Assembly: GCF_000321045.1 (NCBI RefSeq) | Contig: NZ_HE578945.1 | Location: 995,891-1,059,890, forward strand | Length of the DNA: 64,000 bases | DNA from: Phytobacter massiliensis JC163 | GTDB taxonomy: Bacteria; Pseudomonadota; Gammaproteobacteria; Enterobacterales; Enterobacteriaceae | Direction: 5' to 3' | In this document: positions 40,928 to 49,903 of the stretch, piece by piece | Layout of the letters: the number at the start of each line of letters is the position of its first letter | How positions within the stretch are numbered: position 1 is the stretch's first letter | Made by a program: the position numbers and the translations under genes | Notes under the pieces: generated by a model | What the model saw: the letters and a program-made list of their open reading frames with translations, nothing else | Databases searched by the model: none | Told to the model about the DNA's origin: nothing

Positions 40928-40959
40928 AAAAATGCCCGGCAACTCTCAGGCGCCGGGCA
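40927..40959. terminator. tpx/tyrR terminator
   Basis: TGCCCGGC/GCCGGGCA stem with an 11-base loop; on the minus strand a T7 run follows, so it is a good terminator for tpx and a likely end for tyrR. Confidence 0.85.
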
Positions 40960-40964
40960 GAAAA

Positions 40965-41471
40965 TCAGTTTTTCAGCAGTTCCAGCGCGGAAGCGTAGTC
41001 CGGCTCGTTGGTGATTTCATTCACCAGCTGGCTGAAAACAACGTTGTCGTTTTCATCAATCACCACCACAGCGCGCGCCGCCAGGCCTTTCAGTGCGCCT
41101 TCGGCAATGCCCACGCCATAGTTTTCCAGAAACTCAGGATTACGCAGGGTGGAGAGGGTGATGACGTTGCTCAGGCCTTCCGCGCCGCAGAAGCGAGACT
41201 GGGCGAAAGGCAGGTCAGCAGAAATGCAGAGTACAACCGTGTCGTTGACGCTGGTGGCAAGCTCGTTGAATTTGCGCACGGACGCCGCGCAGACGCCGGT
41301 ATCAATGCTCGGGAAAATGTTAAGAACTTTGCGTTTGCCGGCAAACTGGCTTAATGCAACATCGGACAGATCTTTCGCCACAAGAGTAAAAGGCGCGGCT
41401 TTTTCGCCAGCCTGCGGGATCTTACCGGCTACGGAAACGGGATTGCCCTGGAAATGGACGAGCTGTGACAT
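40965..41471 (-). CDS. tpx: Lipid hydroperoxide/thiol peroxidase Tpx
   Basis: 168-residue atypical two-Cys peroxiredoxin, E. coli length. It reduces organic hydroperoxides using thioredoxin. Peroxidatic Cys61 lies in [13 protein letters not shown] and resolving Cys95 in SRFCGAEGL; Cys82 is also kept. Convergent with tyrR, as in E. coli. Confidence 0.97.
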   Translation of the reverse strand: MSQLVHFQGNPVSVAGKIPQAGEKAAPFTLVAKDLSDVALSQFAGKRKVLNIFPSIDTGVCAASVRKFNELATSVNDTVVLCISADLPFAQSRFCGAEGLSNVITLSTLRNPEFLENYGVGIAEGALKGLAARAVVVIDENDNVVFSQLVNEITNEPDYASALELLKN

Positions 41472-41783
41472 ATATATCTTCCTGTTTACATATAGTTAAC
41501 GTCATCGCTAGTGTATTCCTAAAGTACGGAGCACGGCAAACCTAATTTCACACCTATACCCGTCATACTTCAAGTTGCATGTGCGTTGGCTTTCCTCGCT
41601 CACCCCAGTCACTTACTGGAGTAAGCTCCTGAGGATGGATGAGGGACATCCATGTCCCTCACCGAAGGCAGCCTTTGGCTGTTCAAATTCGTTCCAGACG
41701 AATTTGTTACTGCGTCGCCGCCTTCCTGCAACTCGAATTATTTAGGGTATATAATCGAAAGATTACCGCCACAGGAGAGATGG
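41472..41783. other. tpx-ycjG intergenic region
   Basis: 312 bases, most of which is the ERIC element at 41555-41751. The remaining 80 bases next to tpx must hold the tpx promoter. No gene is seen. Confidence 0.6.
41555..41751. repeat. ERIC (IRU) repeat, long variant
   Basis: About 197 bases bounded by an imperfect inverted repeat (TATACCCGTCATACTTCAAG at the left; the right end reads as its inverse, ending TTTAGGGTATA). It contains the ERIC core CGCTCACCCCAGTCACTTAC and TAAGCTCCTGAGGAT. The standard element is about 127 bases, so this copy carries roughly 70 extra bases, a known kind of variant. It ends 32 bases before ycjG, so it is transcribed or acts in the ycjG leader. Confidence 0.85.
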
Positions 41784-42758
41784 ATGAGAAGCGTCAAGGT
41801 CTATGAGGAAACCTGGCCGTTACATAGCCCCTTTATGATTGCTCGCGGCAGCCGCAGCGAGGCGAGGGTGGTTGTGGTCGAGCTTGAAGAAGACGGCGTA
41901 AGGGCGTCCGGAGAGTGTACTCCTTACCCGCGTTACGGGGAGAGCGAGGCGTCGGTGATCGCGCAAATCATGACCATTGTGGAAGACCTGGAAGCGGGCC
42001 TCAGTCGGGACGCCTTACAGACGCTGTTGCCCGCCGGCGCGGCGCGTAACGCCGTGGACTGCGCGCTCTGGGACCTGGAAGCGCGCCAGCGGCAGCTAAC
42101 GCTCGCGCAGCACGCAGGCGCAAGCTTGCCGGATACGGTAACGACGGCGCAAACCGTGGTGATAGGCACGCCGGAACAGATGGCGGCCAGCGCGGCGGCA
42201 CTATGTGAAAAAGGGGCCAGCCTGCTTAAAATCAAACTTGATGACCATCTGATCAGCGAGCGTCTGGTGGCGATTCGCGCCGCAGCACCCGAGGCGACGC
42301 TGATCGTCGACGCGAACGAAGCCTGGTCGGTTGAAGGGCTGGCGGCACGCTGCCAGCTGCTGGCGGATCTTGGCGTCGCCATGCTGGAGCAACCCCTCCC
42401 GGCCAGCGATGACGCCGCCCTGGCGAATTTTATCCATCCATTACCTATCTGCGCCGATGAGAGCTGCCACACCCGCGACCAGCTGGCGGCGCTGACCGGA
42501 CGTTACGAGATGATCAATATCAAGCTGGATAAAACCGGGGGCTTAACCGAAGCGCTGGCGCTGGCTCAGGCTGCCCGCGAACAGGGTTTTGGCCTGATGC
42601 TCGGGTGCATGATCTGCACCTCCCGCGCCATTAGCGCAGCGTTACCGCTGGCGGGCGGCGTGCGCTTCGCCGACCTGGACGGGCCAACCTGGCTGGCGGT
42701 AGATGTGGAGCCGGCGCTCCGTTTCACGTCGGGACAGCTTCATCTTGCGGCGTTATAG
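41784..42758 (+). CDS. ycjG: L-Ala-D/L-Glu epimerase YcjG
   Basis: 324-residue enolase-superfamily enzyme (321 in E. coli), which epimerises L-Ala-D-Glu from murein peptides. Catalytic features: KIKLD (first Lys pair), metal ligands in VDANEAW, LEQPL and ADESCH, and the second Lys in NIKLDKTGG. With mpaA and mppA it forms the murein tripeptide recycling cluster: MppA imports, MpaA cuts, YcjG epimerises. The start is ATG 41784 with CAGGAGA upstream. The frame stays open 132 bases further into the ERIC element, but that is not coding. Its end overlaps mpaA by 19 bases. Confidence 0.94.
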   Translation: MRSVKVYEETWPLHSPFMIARGSRSEARVVVVELEEDGVRASGECTPYPRYGESEASVIAQIMTIVEDLEAGLSRDALQTLLPAGAARNAVDCALWDLEARQRQLTLAQHAGASLPDTVTTAQTVVIGTPEQMAASAAALCEKGASLLKIKLDDHLISERLVAIRAAAPEATLIVDANEAWSVEGLAARCQLLADLGVAMLEQPLPASDDAALANFIHPLPICADESCHTRDQLAALTGRYEMINIKLDKTGGLTEALALAQAAREQGFGLMLGCMICTSRAISAALPLAGGVRFADLDGPTWLAVDVEPALRFTSGQLHLAAL

Positions 42759-43453
42759 CGCAGCAGGGCGGTCATTGCATTAAGGTACTTCTCGCTGGCT
42801 TCATCCGCCGAAACCGGCGGGAACTCCAGCGTAATGCAGTGCAGGTTAATATCCGCGCACCAGCTGCCAAAGGAGCCTGGCGTTTCATACCCGACGCTTG
42901 TAACCAGCGGCAGCGCAAACTCATCAGCCAGCCATTCACCCAGCGGGCTGCGCCGGGGATCTTCGACGCAGGCCAGCGGGTCGTGAAACGACACCACCCA
43001 CGCCGGATGCAGGCGATGAATAAGCTCGCACAGCGCCCGCGTTTCCGGCTCGGAGCCGGGGGCATCCCCGGTTGACAGCACCACGTCGCGCTCGTCGGCG
43101 GCGCTATTCCAGCGATAGACCGTATCACCCGTTTTCCAGTTAGCCGCCGGGAAGTTGCGGTTCAGATCAACGCCGTTGGCATTAGCGCGCAGGCCAAGCT
43201 GGCACCCGTCCGGGTTCACCGTCAGCACCACATGGTGGCGGCGCAGCTCAGGTTTTAGCGCACGTAGCGCGCAGGAAAGCGTAATAATCGACGACGTTTC
43301 GTCGCCGTGAGTGCCGGCAATAATCAGTCCGCTGGCATGGGAGGCGAGCGCAGCCGGAAACCAGAGCAGCGGCGCGCCCAGCAGCGAGCGGCCATATTGT
43401 TCGCTTCCGGTGGGAAACGCGCCGCGTTCCGGGCGGGGGCGTAGGGCTGGCAT
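42740..43453 (-). CDS. mpaA: Murein peptide amidase A
   Basis: 237-residue zinc carboxypeptidase (M14 family), about 242 in E. coli. It cleaves the gamma-D-glutamyl-diaminopimelate bond of murein tripeptide. Zinc ligands are visible in GTHGDETSS (HxxE), and in VSFHDPL; ANGVDLNRNFPA is the substrate site. Start ATG 43453 has AAGGA five bases upstream. Convergent and overlapping with ycjG, divergent from mppA. Confidence 0.93.
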   Translation of the reverse strand: MPALRPRPERGAFPTGSEQYGRSLLGAPLLWFPAALASHASGLIIAGTHGDETSSIITLSCALRALKPELRRHHVVLTVNPDGCQLGLRANANGVDLNRNFPAANWKTGDTVYRWNSAADERDVVLSTGDAPGSEPETRALCELIHRLHPAWVVSFHDPLACVEDPRRSPLGEWLADEFALPLVTSVGYETPGSFGSWCADINLHCITLEFPPVSADEASEKYLNAMTALLRYNAAR

Positions 43454-43636
43454 AATCGTCCTTAGTCTTATTGGCTTTAGGTAAGTGTCGGGCATCTTCC
43501 GCGCCGGGGCAAATGGTTGCCGCTTGCCGTAAAACGCACCGCCGTCAATTTTCCGTGGCGGAAGGTTTGCATTCCTTCTTTCTAAAACAAATAATTACCT
43601 CATCTTTCGCCCGGCTTCAAATTATAAGGGGATCTC

Positions 43637-45253
43637 ATGAAGCATCCTGTCTCATTGATCGGTAGTGCACTATTACTTTGTGGTTACGCCACCCAGGCCC
43701 TGGCCGCAGATGTGCCGCAAGGCGCGGTACTGGCGCAAAAGCAGGAGCTGGTACGCCATATTAAAGATGAACCGGCAAGCCTCGACCCGGCAAAAGCCGT
43801 CGGCCTGCCTGAAATTCAGGTTATCCGCGATCTTTATGAAGGGCTGGTGAACCAGGATGAGAAAGGGGAGATCGTTCCGGGCGTCGCAACTCGGTGGCAA
43901 AGCAGCGACAACCGCACCTGGACCTTCACCCTGAGGGATGATGCGAAATGGTCGGACGGCACGCCGGTCACGGCGGCGGATTTTGTCTACAGCTGGCAGC
44001 GTCTGGTTGACCCGAAAACCACCTCGCCATTTGCCTGGTTTGCAGCCCTGGCGGGCATTGGTCATGCGCAGGAGATCATTGACGGCAAGGCAACGCCGGA
44101 CAAACTGGCCGTGAGCGCAGTTGATGCGCGCACGCTCAAAGTTCAGCTGGATAAGCCGCTGCCGTGGTTTGTTAACCTGGCCGCCAACTTTGCTTTTTAT
44201 CCGGTGCAGAAAGCCAATGTTGAAAGCGCAGCGGACTGGACGCAGCCGGGCAAGCTGGTAGGCAACGGCGCTTATGTGCTGGCAAACCGTGTCGTGAATG
44301 AAAAGCTGGAGCTTACGCCAAACCCGCACTACTGGGACAACGCCAAAACGGTTATTAAGAAAGTGACCTTCGTACCTATCAACCAGGAGACGGCTGCCAC
44401 TAATCGCTATCTGGCGGGTGGCATCGACATTACCGAGTCGTTTCCCAAAAACCAGTACCAGAAGTTGATGAAAGAGATCCCCGGCCAGGTTTATACCCCA
44501 CCGCAGCTTGGCACCTACTATTACGCCCTCAATACCCAAAAAGGGCCTACTGCCGATGCCCGCGTTCGCCTGGCGCTTAGCATGAGTGTCGATCGCCGCA
44601 TCATTGCAGATAAGGTGCTGGGAACCGGGGAAAAACCGGCATGGCGTTTTACCCCTGACGTGACCGCAGGCTTTAAGCCACAGCCTTCCGCTATGGAAGG
44701 GGCGAGTCAGGCTGAGCTGAATGCGCAGGCGAAAACGCTGTTACAGGCGGCGGGTTATGGTCCGGGGCGGCCGCTTAAGCTGACGCTGCTCTATAACACT
44801 TCTGAGACCCATCAGAAGATTGCTATCGCCGTGGCGTCGATGTGGAAAAAGAACCTCGGCATTGATGTGAAATTGCAGAATCAGGAGTGGAAAACCTATA
44901 TCGACAGCCGCAATACCGGTAATTTCGATGTCATTCGCGCCTCATGGGTAGGGGACTACAACGAGCCCTCAACCTTCCTGTCGCTGCTCACTTCCACCCA
45001 CAGCGGCAATATCGCCCGCTTTAAGGATCCGGCGTATGACAAAGTCATCGCTCAGGCCGCGATGGAAACCAATGCCGAGGCGCGTAACGCGGATTACAAC
45101 AACGCTGAGAAGATCATTGCCGAAAAAGCGCCCATCATTCCTATCTATCAGTACACCAACGGTCGCCTGATCAAGCCATGGCTTAAGGGCTACCCCATCA
45201 ATAACCCGGAAGATGTGGCCTATACCCGCACCATGTATCTGCTGAAACACTGA
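43637..45253 (+). CDS. mppA: Murein tripeptide-binding protein MppA
   Basis: 538-residue periplasmic binding protein (537 in E. coli) of the OppA family that delivers L-Ala-gamma-D-Glu-meso-DAP to the Opp permease. Signal peptide about 1-23 (YATQALAADVPQG). The SBP_bac_5 motif EGLVNQDEKGEIVPGVATRW is clear. Strong identity to E. coli MppA throughout. SD AAGGGGATC before ATG 43637. Confidence 0.96.
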   Translation: MKHPVSLIGSALLLCGYATQALAADVPQGAVLAQKQELVRHIKDEPASLDPAKAVGLPEIQVIRDLYEGLVNQDEKGEIVPGVATRWQSSDNRTWTFTLRDDAKWSDGTPVTAADFVYSWQRLVDPKTTSPFAWFAALAGIGHAQEIIDGKATPDKLAVSAVDARTLKVQLDKPLPWFVNLAANFAFYPVQKANVESAADWTQPGKLVGNGAYVLANRVVNEKLELTPNPHYWDNAKTVIKKVTFVPINQETAATNRYLAGGIDITESFPKNQYQKLMKEIPGQVYTPPQLGTYYYALNTQKGPTADARVRLALSMSVDRRIIADKVLGTGEKPAWRFTPDVTAGFKPQPSAMEGASQAELNAQAKTLLQAAGYGPGRPLKLTLLYNTSETHQKIAIAVASMWKKNLGIDVKLQNQEWKTYIDSRNTGNFDVIRASWVGDYNEPSTFLSLLTSTHSGNIARFKDPAYDKVIAQAAMETNAEARNADYNNAEKIIAEKAPIIPIYQYTNGRLIKPWLKGYPINNPEDVAYTRTMYLLKH

Positions 45254-45259
45254 TGAGTA

Positions 45260-45288
45260 GCGGTTGCCTGTGAGTAGCAGGCAACCGC
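45260..45288. terminator. Hairpin between mppA and the xylosidase gene
   Basis: Perfect 11-base stem GCGGTTGCCTG/CAGGCAACCGC with a 7-base loop between convergent genes. No clear T-tract. Confidence 0.6.
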
Positions 45289-45307
45289 CGCGTTCAGGCC
45301 GGGCGTA

Positions 45308-46987
45308 TCAATAAACGCGTGATTCGCTGGCCTTCCAGCTATAGTCGCCGCTGGCGGTTAACGCATCGCCAAGCTCCTGATAATCGAATTGATAAAACTC
45401 CGCGCGGGCCTCATAACCGGCGTAGTCGACGGCGGCAAGGCCGACGAACGCGCCGGTAAAGAACCCGCCGTAGCTTTGCAGGACATAATCATCAGACAGG
45501 ACAGCGGCATCTAACCTGACGGGGATTTCAGTGAACGCAATCCCGTCAAAGCTGTACTCATAACTGTATGTTTCCTTCCTGACTTTGGTGCGGAACCAGA
45601 CGTATTCAACATCATCCGGCACCTTAATGGCCTCGTCTTTTAAATATGAGGTATATTTCCCGCGGTTGTTTTCGCCAATTTCGATCACTTTGCCGTTGAT
45701 TTCATTCCAGGTGATAAAAACAAAGCTCCAGTGGCGATCGTTGTAGTAGTTGGTTAACCCTGCCATTTGCTGATAGCTAAAAGGGTTAAATTTCACTTTG
45801 ACCGAGGCATCAAAATAGAAGGCCTGCCAGCGGCGGGCAATCAGCGACAGGTTGTGGGTATTGGCTAGCGAGCCCTGGCCCACTAACGTTAATTTGCCGT
45901 CGCCCGTGGTGCCCATTTTTTCGCAGAACGGTACCCGGAGGGTATTCCAGTTGCGATCGAGCGTAGCGGAGGTAAATGCATCGTGCTGGCTATTATCTTT
46001 TGCGCTCTCGGTGAAAATGGCGTCTTTCGGGCCCTCAACATAGGTCTTCCCGCCGTGCCCGCCTTCAATCCGTGGCCAGCCGTCTTCATCCCAGTAAACT
46101 TTCTGGATAGACGTCTCTCTGCCAAGGGTTGACCAGCCGCGGGGATCGTAGACTGACTCACCGGGGCGGTTCCACGGGCGAGCACAGAGCGAGGCATAGT
46201 ACCATTCACCTTCGGGGGTGGAGACCAGCGCGCCATGGCCTTGCTTCTGGATATAGCTATCGGGGGTATCAACGTTCGTTAAGAACACCTCGCCCGGCTC
46301 AGTTTCAAAGCTGTTGGCATCTAACGTTTTTGAACGCGCAACCACCTCCTGGTGCGTGAATACAGTCCCACCTTGCGCAGCGAAAAGATAATAATAGCCG
46401 TTCAGTTTATAAAGGTGCGGCCCTTCCACGAGCGCCACGGCAGTACCCCGATAAAGCGTGCGGGCGGTTTCCGGAATTAATTTGAGGGTCTTTGTATCAA
46501 GTTCCGTCAACGTAATGCCATCGAACGGATGATGGTACTCCCGATGATCCCAGGTTTGCTGCACTATATATTTCCGGCCATCATCATCGTGGAACAGCGA
46601 GGCATCAAAACCCACGCCGTTAAGCTTAATGGGTTCTGACCACGGGCCGTGAATATCGGTTGCGGTGGTCAGATAGTTAGTCATGTCTTTAAAAGCGCCT
46701 TCGGTTACTTTGACATCGGTATAAACTAACCAGAATTTATCATCCGCGTAGGAGAGCGCCGGTGCCCAAATTCCTCCAGAGGAGGGATTGCCTTTCATAT
46801 CCAGCAGCGTCTTTGTCGACAGTGGGGCAGGGAGAAGATTCCAGTGCGCCAGGTCTTTTGACTCATGAAGACGAACGCCAGGAAACCACTCAAAGGTAGA
46901 GTTTGCGATATAGTAAGTGTCCTTGACGCGAATAATGCTCGGGTCGGCATTGAATCCACGTAAAATAGGGTTTTGAATAAGCGACAT
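45308..46987 (-). CDS. xynB: GH43 beta-xylosidase (XynB/YagH type)
   Basis: 559-residue cytoplasmic glycoside hydrolase of family 43, with the C-terminal beta-sandwich (about 330-559) typical of subfamily 11 xylosidases. The five-bladed propeller carries the expected catalytic residues: Asp15 in RGFNADPSI (general base), Asp128 in GVGFDASLFHDDDG, and Glu188 in LVEGPHLYK (general acid). It should release xylose from 1,4-beta-xylobiose or short xylo-oligosaccharides; arabinosidase activity is also possible. No signal peptide, so it acts on imported oligosaccharides. The transporter gene lies 57 bases upstream, an arrangement like yagGH of the E. coli CP4-6 region. Absent at this site in E. coli K-12. 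Confidence 0.88.
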   Translation of the reverse strand: MSLIQNPILRGFNADPSIIRVKDTYYIANSTFEWFPGVRLHESKDLAHWNLLPAPLSTKTLLDMKGNPSSGGIWAPALSYADDKFWLVYTDVKVTEGAFKDMTNYLTTATDIHGPWSEPIKLNGVGFDASLFHDDDGRKYIVQQTWDHREYHHPFDGITLTELDTKTLKLIPETARTLYRGTAVALVEGPHLYKLNGYYYLFAAQGGTVFTHQEVVARSKTLDANSFETEPGEVFLTNVDTPDSYIQKQGHGALVSTPEGEWYYASLCARPWNRPGESVYDPRGWSTLGRETSIQKVYWDEDGWPRIEGGHGGKTYVEGPKDAIFTESAKDNSQHDAFTSATLDRNWNTLRVPFCEKMGTTGDGKLTLVGQGSLANTHNLSLIARRWQAFYFDASVKVKFNPFSYQQMAGLTNYYNDRHWSFVFITWNEINGKVIEIGENNRGKYTSYLKDEAIKVPDDVEYVWFRTKVRKETYSYEYSFDGIAFTEIPVRLDAAVLSDDYVLQSYGGFFTGAFVGLAAVDYAGYEARAEFYQFDYQELGDALTASGDYSWKASESRVY

Positions 46988-47044
46988 ATCATTACACCTC
47001 GTTAAAATTAAAAGTTACATACGCATTGAATTTATTGTTTTGAA

Positions 47045-48499
47045 CTACACGCGTATCTCATCCAGCTGGCGGTTAATGTCGGTGACATTTTTATCGGTGA
47101 TGGGATAGACCTGAATAACGATCATGGCGATAACCGCTAAGGCAATCGGGATCCAGACCGCAGTCATGATAATTCCATTGATAGCGCTGGCACTTTGCAG
47201 CGCGCCGGTTTCATTAAAGCCGTACACCGCCAGCAACCAAAGAGGAATAGCGCCGCCGATAGTAAACCCTACCTTGAAAAAGAGCCCCATAATGGCATTG
47301 ATAATGGCCGCATTACGCTTGCCGGATTTCAGTTCGCCATACGCAATGACTTCTGGAACCAGCGCCCACATGAATCCGGTGGCTGATGTTAACCCCCACT
47401 GTTTGATAAAAGTGGCGATGTAAGCCAGCCAGAGCGCATCGTGCATCCCCTCGCGTGACCACACCCAGGTCAACAGTTCACCGACAATAAACATGGCCAG
47501 GAACAGATGGAAGAACCCTTTTTTGCCGAAAATTTTCTTCAGCCGCGGCCAAAAAATCGGGAAGGCGATCCCCGGAATGGACGCAACAAGGCCAACGGCG
47601 CCCATCCACTCCGAATGTCCGACAACGTACTGATTGAAAAAGCCATTTACCGTGTTCATAAAAAACATAAACGTAAAGCCCAGCATGAAAAACAGGCCGA
47701 GGATAACGAGCGGACGATTACGTTTCAGTTCCAGGAAGAGGTCGGTCGTTTTTACGCTGGCAGTCTGTTCAGCCGTTGCGACAACACGCTCTTTGGTGAA
47801 TTTGTAGCAAATGAAAAGTGCCGCAGCGCCGATTATCATATAAATCGAGTAAACGCCGAACCAGGCATAGTTCGCGGAAGGGTCGGTATAGTTCCCCAGA
47901 TTGAGTTCAATGCCAAAAAAACCCGTATCCTTCAGGCTGCGATCTTTCGGCGAGGCCATTTGTACAAACATAGGGAACAGGGTATAGACAAGAAGATTGG
48001 CGCTGTTGGCCAGCATCATGCGCGTACTGGTTAATTTATCGATGGATTCCGGGTCTCTGGTTAGGGAGGCATTGAGAGAACCATAAGGAATATTGACTAC
48101 TGAATAGACTAAATCCAGCGCCAGATAAACGATGAAGGCAAAGGGTACGGAACCTCTGACGCCAGGAATAGGGGCGAAAAGTAAAGCGGAAAGGATCACC
48201 AGTGGTACGCCAGCTCTTAACAACCAGGGACGATATTTCCCCGCCGCGTACGTCCTTTTATCAACATACGTTCCCACCATGGGGTCCCAAAAAACGTTGA
48301 TGATGCGGACAAAGAGAAATATAAACCCTGCTGTCGCCGTACTGATGGTATTAACCGTCAACATATGTAGTGCAAGAAAGCCGCCTATCGTGCCGAAAAC
48401 AAGGTTTTGCGCAAAGTCGCCCATCCCATAACCAATGCGCTCTCCGCGCGTTAATATATGATATTCATCATGGCGACTTTGCATATTGTTGTTACTCAT
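47045..48499 (-). CDS. GPH-family xyloside/oligosaccharide transporter (YagG/XynT type)
   Basis: 484-residue integral membrane protein of the glycoside-pentoside-hexuronide:cation symporter family, with about 12 membrane segments. Family features include the early ERIGYGMGDFAQNLVFG segment and the NVFWDPMVGTYVDK loop. With the xylosidase downstream it would form a xylo-oligosaccharide uptake and hydrolysis operon. Start taken at ATG 48499 (GGAG ten bases upstream); an ATG five codons later (48484) is also possible. The operon's control is not evident, as no regulator gene is adjacent. Confidence 0.85.
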   Translation of the reverse strand: MSNNNMQSRHDEYHILTRGERIGYGMGDFAQNLVFGTIGGFLALHMLTVNTISTATAGFIFLFVRIINVFWDPMVGTYVDKRTYAAGKYRPWLLRAGVPLVILSALLFAPIPGVRGSVPFAFIVYLALDLVYSVVNIPYGSLNASLTRDPESIDKLTSTRMMLANSANLLVYTLFPMFVQMASPKDRSLKDTGFFGIELNLGNYTDPSANYAWFGVYSIYMIIGAAALFICYKFTKERVVATAEQTASVKTTDLFLELKRNRPLVILGLFFMLGFTFMFFMNTVNGFFNQYVVGHSEWMGAVGLVASIPGIAFPIFWPRLKKIFGKKGFFHLFLAMFIVGELLTWVWSREGMHDALWLAYIATFIKQWGLTSATGFMWALVPEVIAYGELKSGKRNAAIINAIMGLFFKVGFTIGGAIPLWLLAVYGFNETGALQSASAINGIIMTAVWIPIALAVIAMIVIQVYPITDKNVTDINRQLDEIRV

Positions 48500-49320
48500 T
48501 CTAAGCAGACTCCAGGTTTTGTGTAGGTGAAATACTTTCTGACACAAATGTTCTTGCTGAATCTATTACGTTTTCAAATTAACTAATTATGTTTTTTTAC
48601 TTCTGTGATCGTCGATGCAAAGCCTCAGGAGAGCCATCTTTTCAATAGAGTAAGTTTTTGTGTGTCAGCAATATCACGGTAGTTTTCTAATAATTCAAAA
48701 ATGGTGATTACTTTCTTTCATGGTTAATTTAAAGTACTGTTGAAAAGTACAGGAATAGTTGTTTTGAGTAATTATAGGGTGCCGTTATTTGCGAGGTGGT
48801 TCACATTTGCGTGTTTTCTTAATTACGGAGTGAAATAACGTAATTGAGTGCTTTGCCAGAATAATACAGGCTATACCGTTGCCGCTGATTTCCCTGTAAA
48901 CGTTCGAATGGTTGATTCAACCTTATTAAACGCAAGGTAATTATTAACTGAATAAATAGCCTGCCTGAAATAGTGATAGCCGGGCCGGGTGCGAAACCCG
49001 GCCAACAATGACCAGCGCAAAAGGCGTCTACGCTGCTGGATGATGCGGGTAAAAAAAGCCCGCTTCACGGGAAACGGGCACAAAAACTGGAAGCAATGTG
49101 AGCAATGTCGTACCGAATACCTGAGTGTTTTGCTCAACTATTCAGTATTGAGAAAGATAATTCTTATCATTTAACCTTGCAAGCTTTTTTTTCAATGAGC
49201 GCAAGGCCGCTGAACATGCGGGCTGTATACGAACAAACCCGACGGCAACACGACTTTGGTCAAAAAACGGCCAGTAAAGTGTGGTATAGTGGTTATGTTT
49301 TAATCACCCATGAGGATGTT
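48500..49320. other. Large intergenic region upstream of the xylosidase operon
   Basis: About 820 bases without a convincing gene. The half next to the transporter is AT-rich and should hold the operon promoter. A GGCCGGGT/ACCCGGCC hairpin sits at 48983-49003, followed by a second GCCCG-rich hairpin near 49058-49079, a pattern of decayed intergenic DNA or small repeats. Open frames at 48871-49137 and 48989-49174 lie over these hairpins with no ribosome sites and are not called. Confidence 0.45.
49282..49290 (+). promoter_or_regulatory. Extended -10 promoter for the 62-residue gene
   Basis: TGGTATAGT matches the extended -10 element TGnTATAAT with one mismatch; no good -35 is present. It is 31 bases before the ATG. 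Confidence 0.5.
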
Positions 49321-49509
49321 ATGCATAGCGAACTTGACCCCACGCAACTGGCCATCGAATTTCTGCGCCGCGACAAAAGCGCATTAACCCCAGCAGAGTA
49401 TCTGAAAAAGCTCAAGCAGCTCCGGCTGGAATTTGCCGACCTGCTGACCCTCTCGCACAGTGAGTTAAAAGAAGAGATTGATTTTGCCTGGCGTCTGGGT
49501 ATCCATTAA
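49321..49509 (+). CDS. Small conserved-looking protein, 62 residues, function unknown
   Basis: A soluble, charged, probably helical protein: MHSELDPTQLAIEFLRRDKS, a Lys/Leu-rich helix (AEYLKKLKQLRLEFADLLTL), then SELKEEIDFAWRLGIH. I do not recognise a named family. Support for a real gene: GAGG five bases before the ATG, an extended -10 promoter, and a strong terminator 18 bases after the stop, giving a complete monocistronic unit. The frame continues upstream to 49105, but that part lies outside the promoter and looks non-coding. A protein of this shape may be a small adaptor; that is only a guess. Confidence 0.72.
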   Translation: MHSELDPTQLAIEFLRRDKSALTPAEYLKKLKQLRLEFADLLTLSHSELKEEIDFAWRLGIH

Positions 49510-49526
49510 TGGTTATCCACTGAAAC

Positions 49527-49547
49527 GCGCCCGTAAGGGCGCTTTTT
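49527..49547 (+). terminator. Terminator after the 62-residue gene
   Basis: GCGCCC-GTAA-GGGCGC stem-loop followed by a run of seven T. Confidence 0.9.
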
Positions 49548-49903
49548 TTATTTAAATCATTTATTTTTTCAGGCGGAATAGTGATTATCGGCAACGGTAA
49601 ATATTTCTTTACCTCGCTGTTTTATTTCAGCAGTGCTTAAATAGAGTGTAGGCTTTCTCATAAGCTAATTAATTTAATCACTTCGCTATTTCTATATGAT
49701 ATATTAAGCTTAAAATTAAGCCTCAAACAGTGTTTTTCACTGAATCCTGTTTTTATTTCGTAAAAATCAGCGTTATAACCATGACTTAAGTAAAACTGCA
49801 TCGCGTTCAAACTGAACATGTCCACCAGCCATTTTCCTGATGAAAAAGTGTATTTCGAATGCTATAAGAAGCTTACCCCTCCAGATGTCATTGTTGGTGC
49901 CCT
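49548..49903. other. Region upstream of the chemoreceptor gene
   Basis: About 355 strongly AT-rich bases. It should carry the chemoreceptor promoter, but I found no convincing sigma-28 (FliA) match and no other gene. Confidence 0.4.

Noticed and set aside
41652-41783. N-terminal extension of YcjG
   Set aside because: The extra 44 residues would be encoded by the ERIC repeat and are absent from the family; a good ribosome site precedes the ATG at 41784.
43673-44539. 288-codon open frame on the minus strand
   Set aside because: Antisense shadow of mppA with no recognisable domain.
48871-49174. Overlapping open frames on both strands
   Set aside because: Formed over GC hairpins, no ribosome sites, no protein-like pattern.
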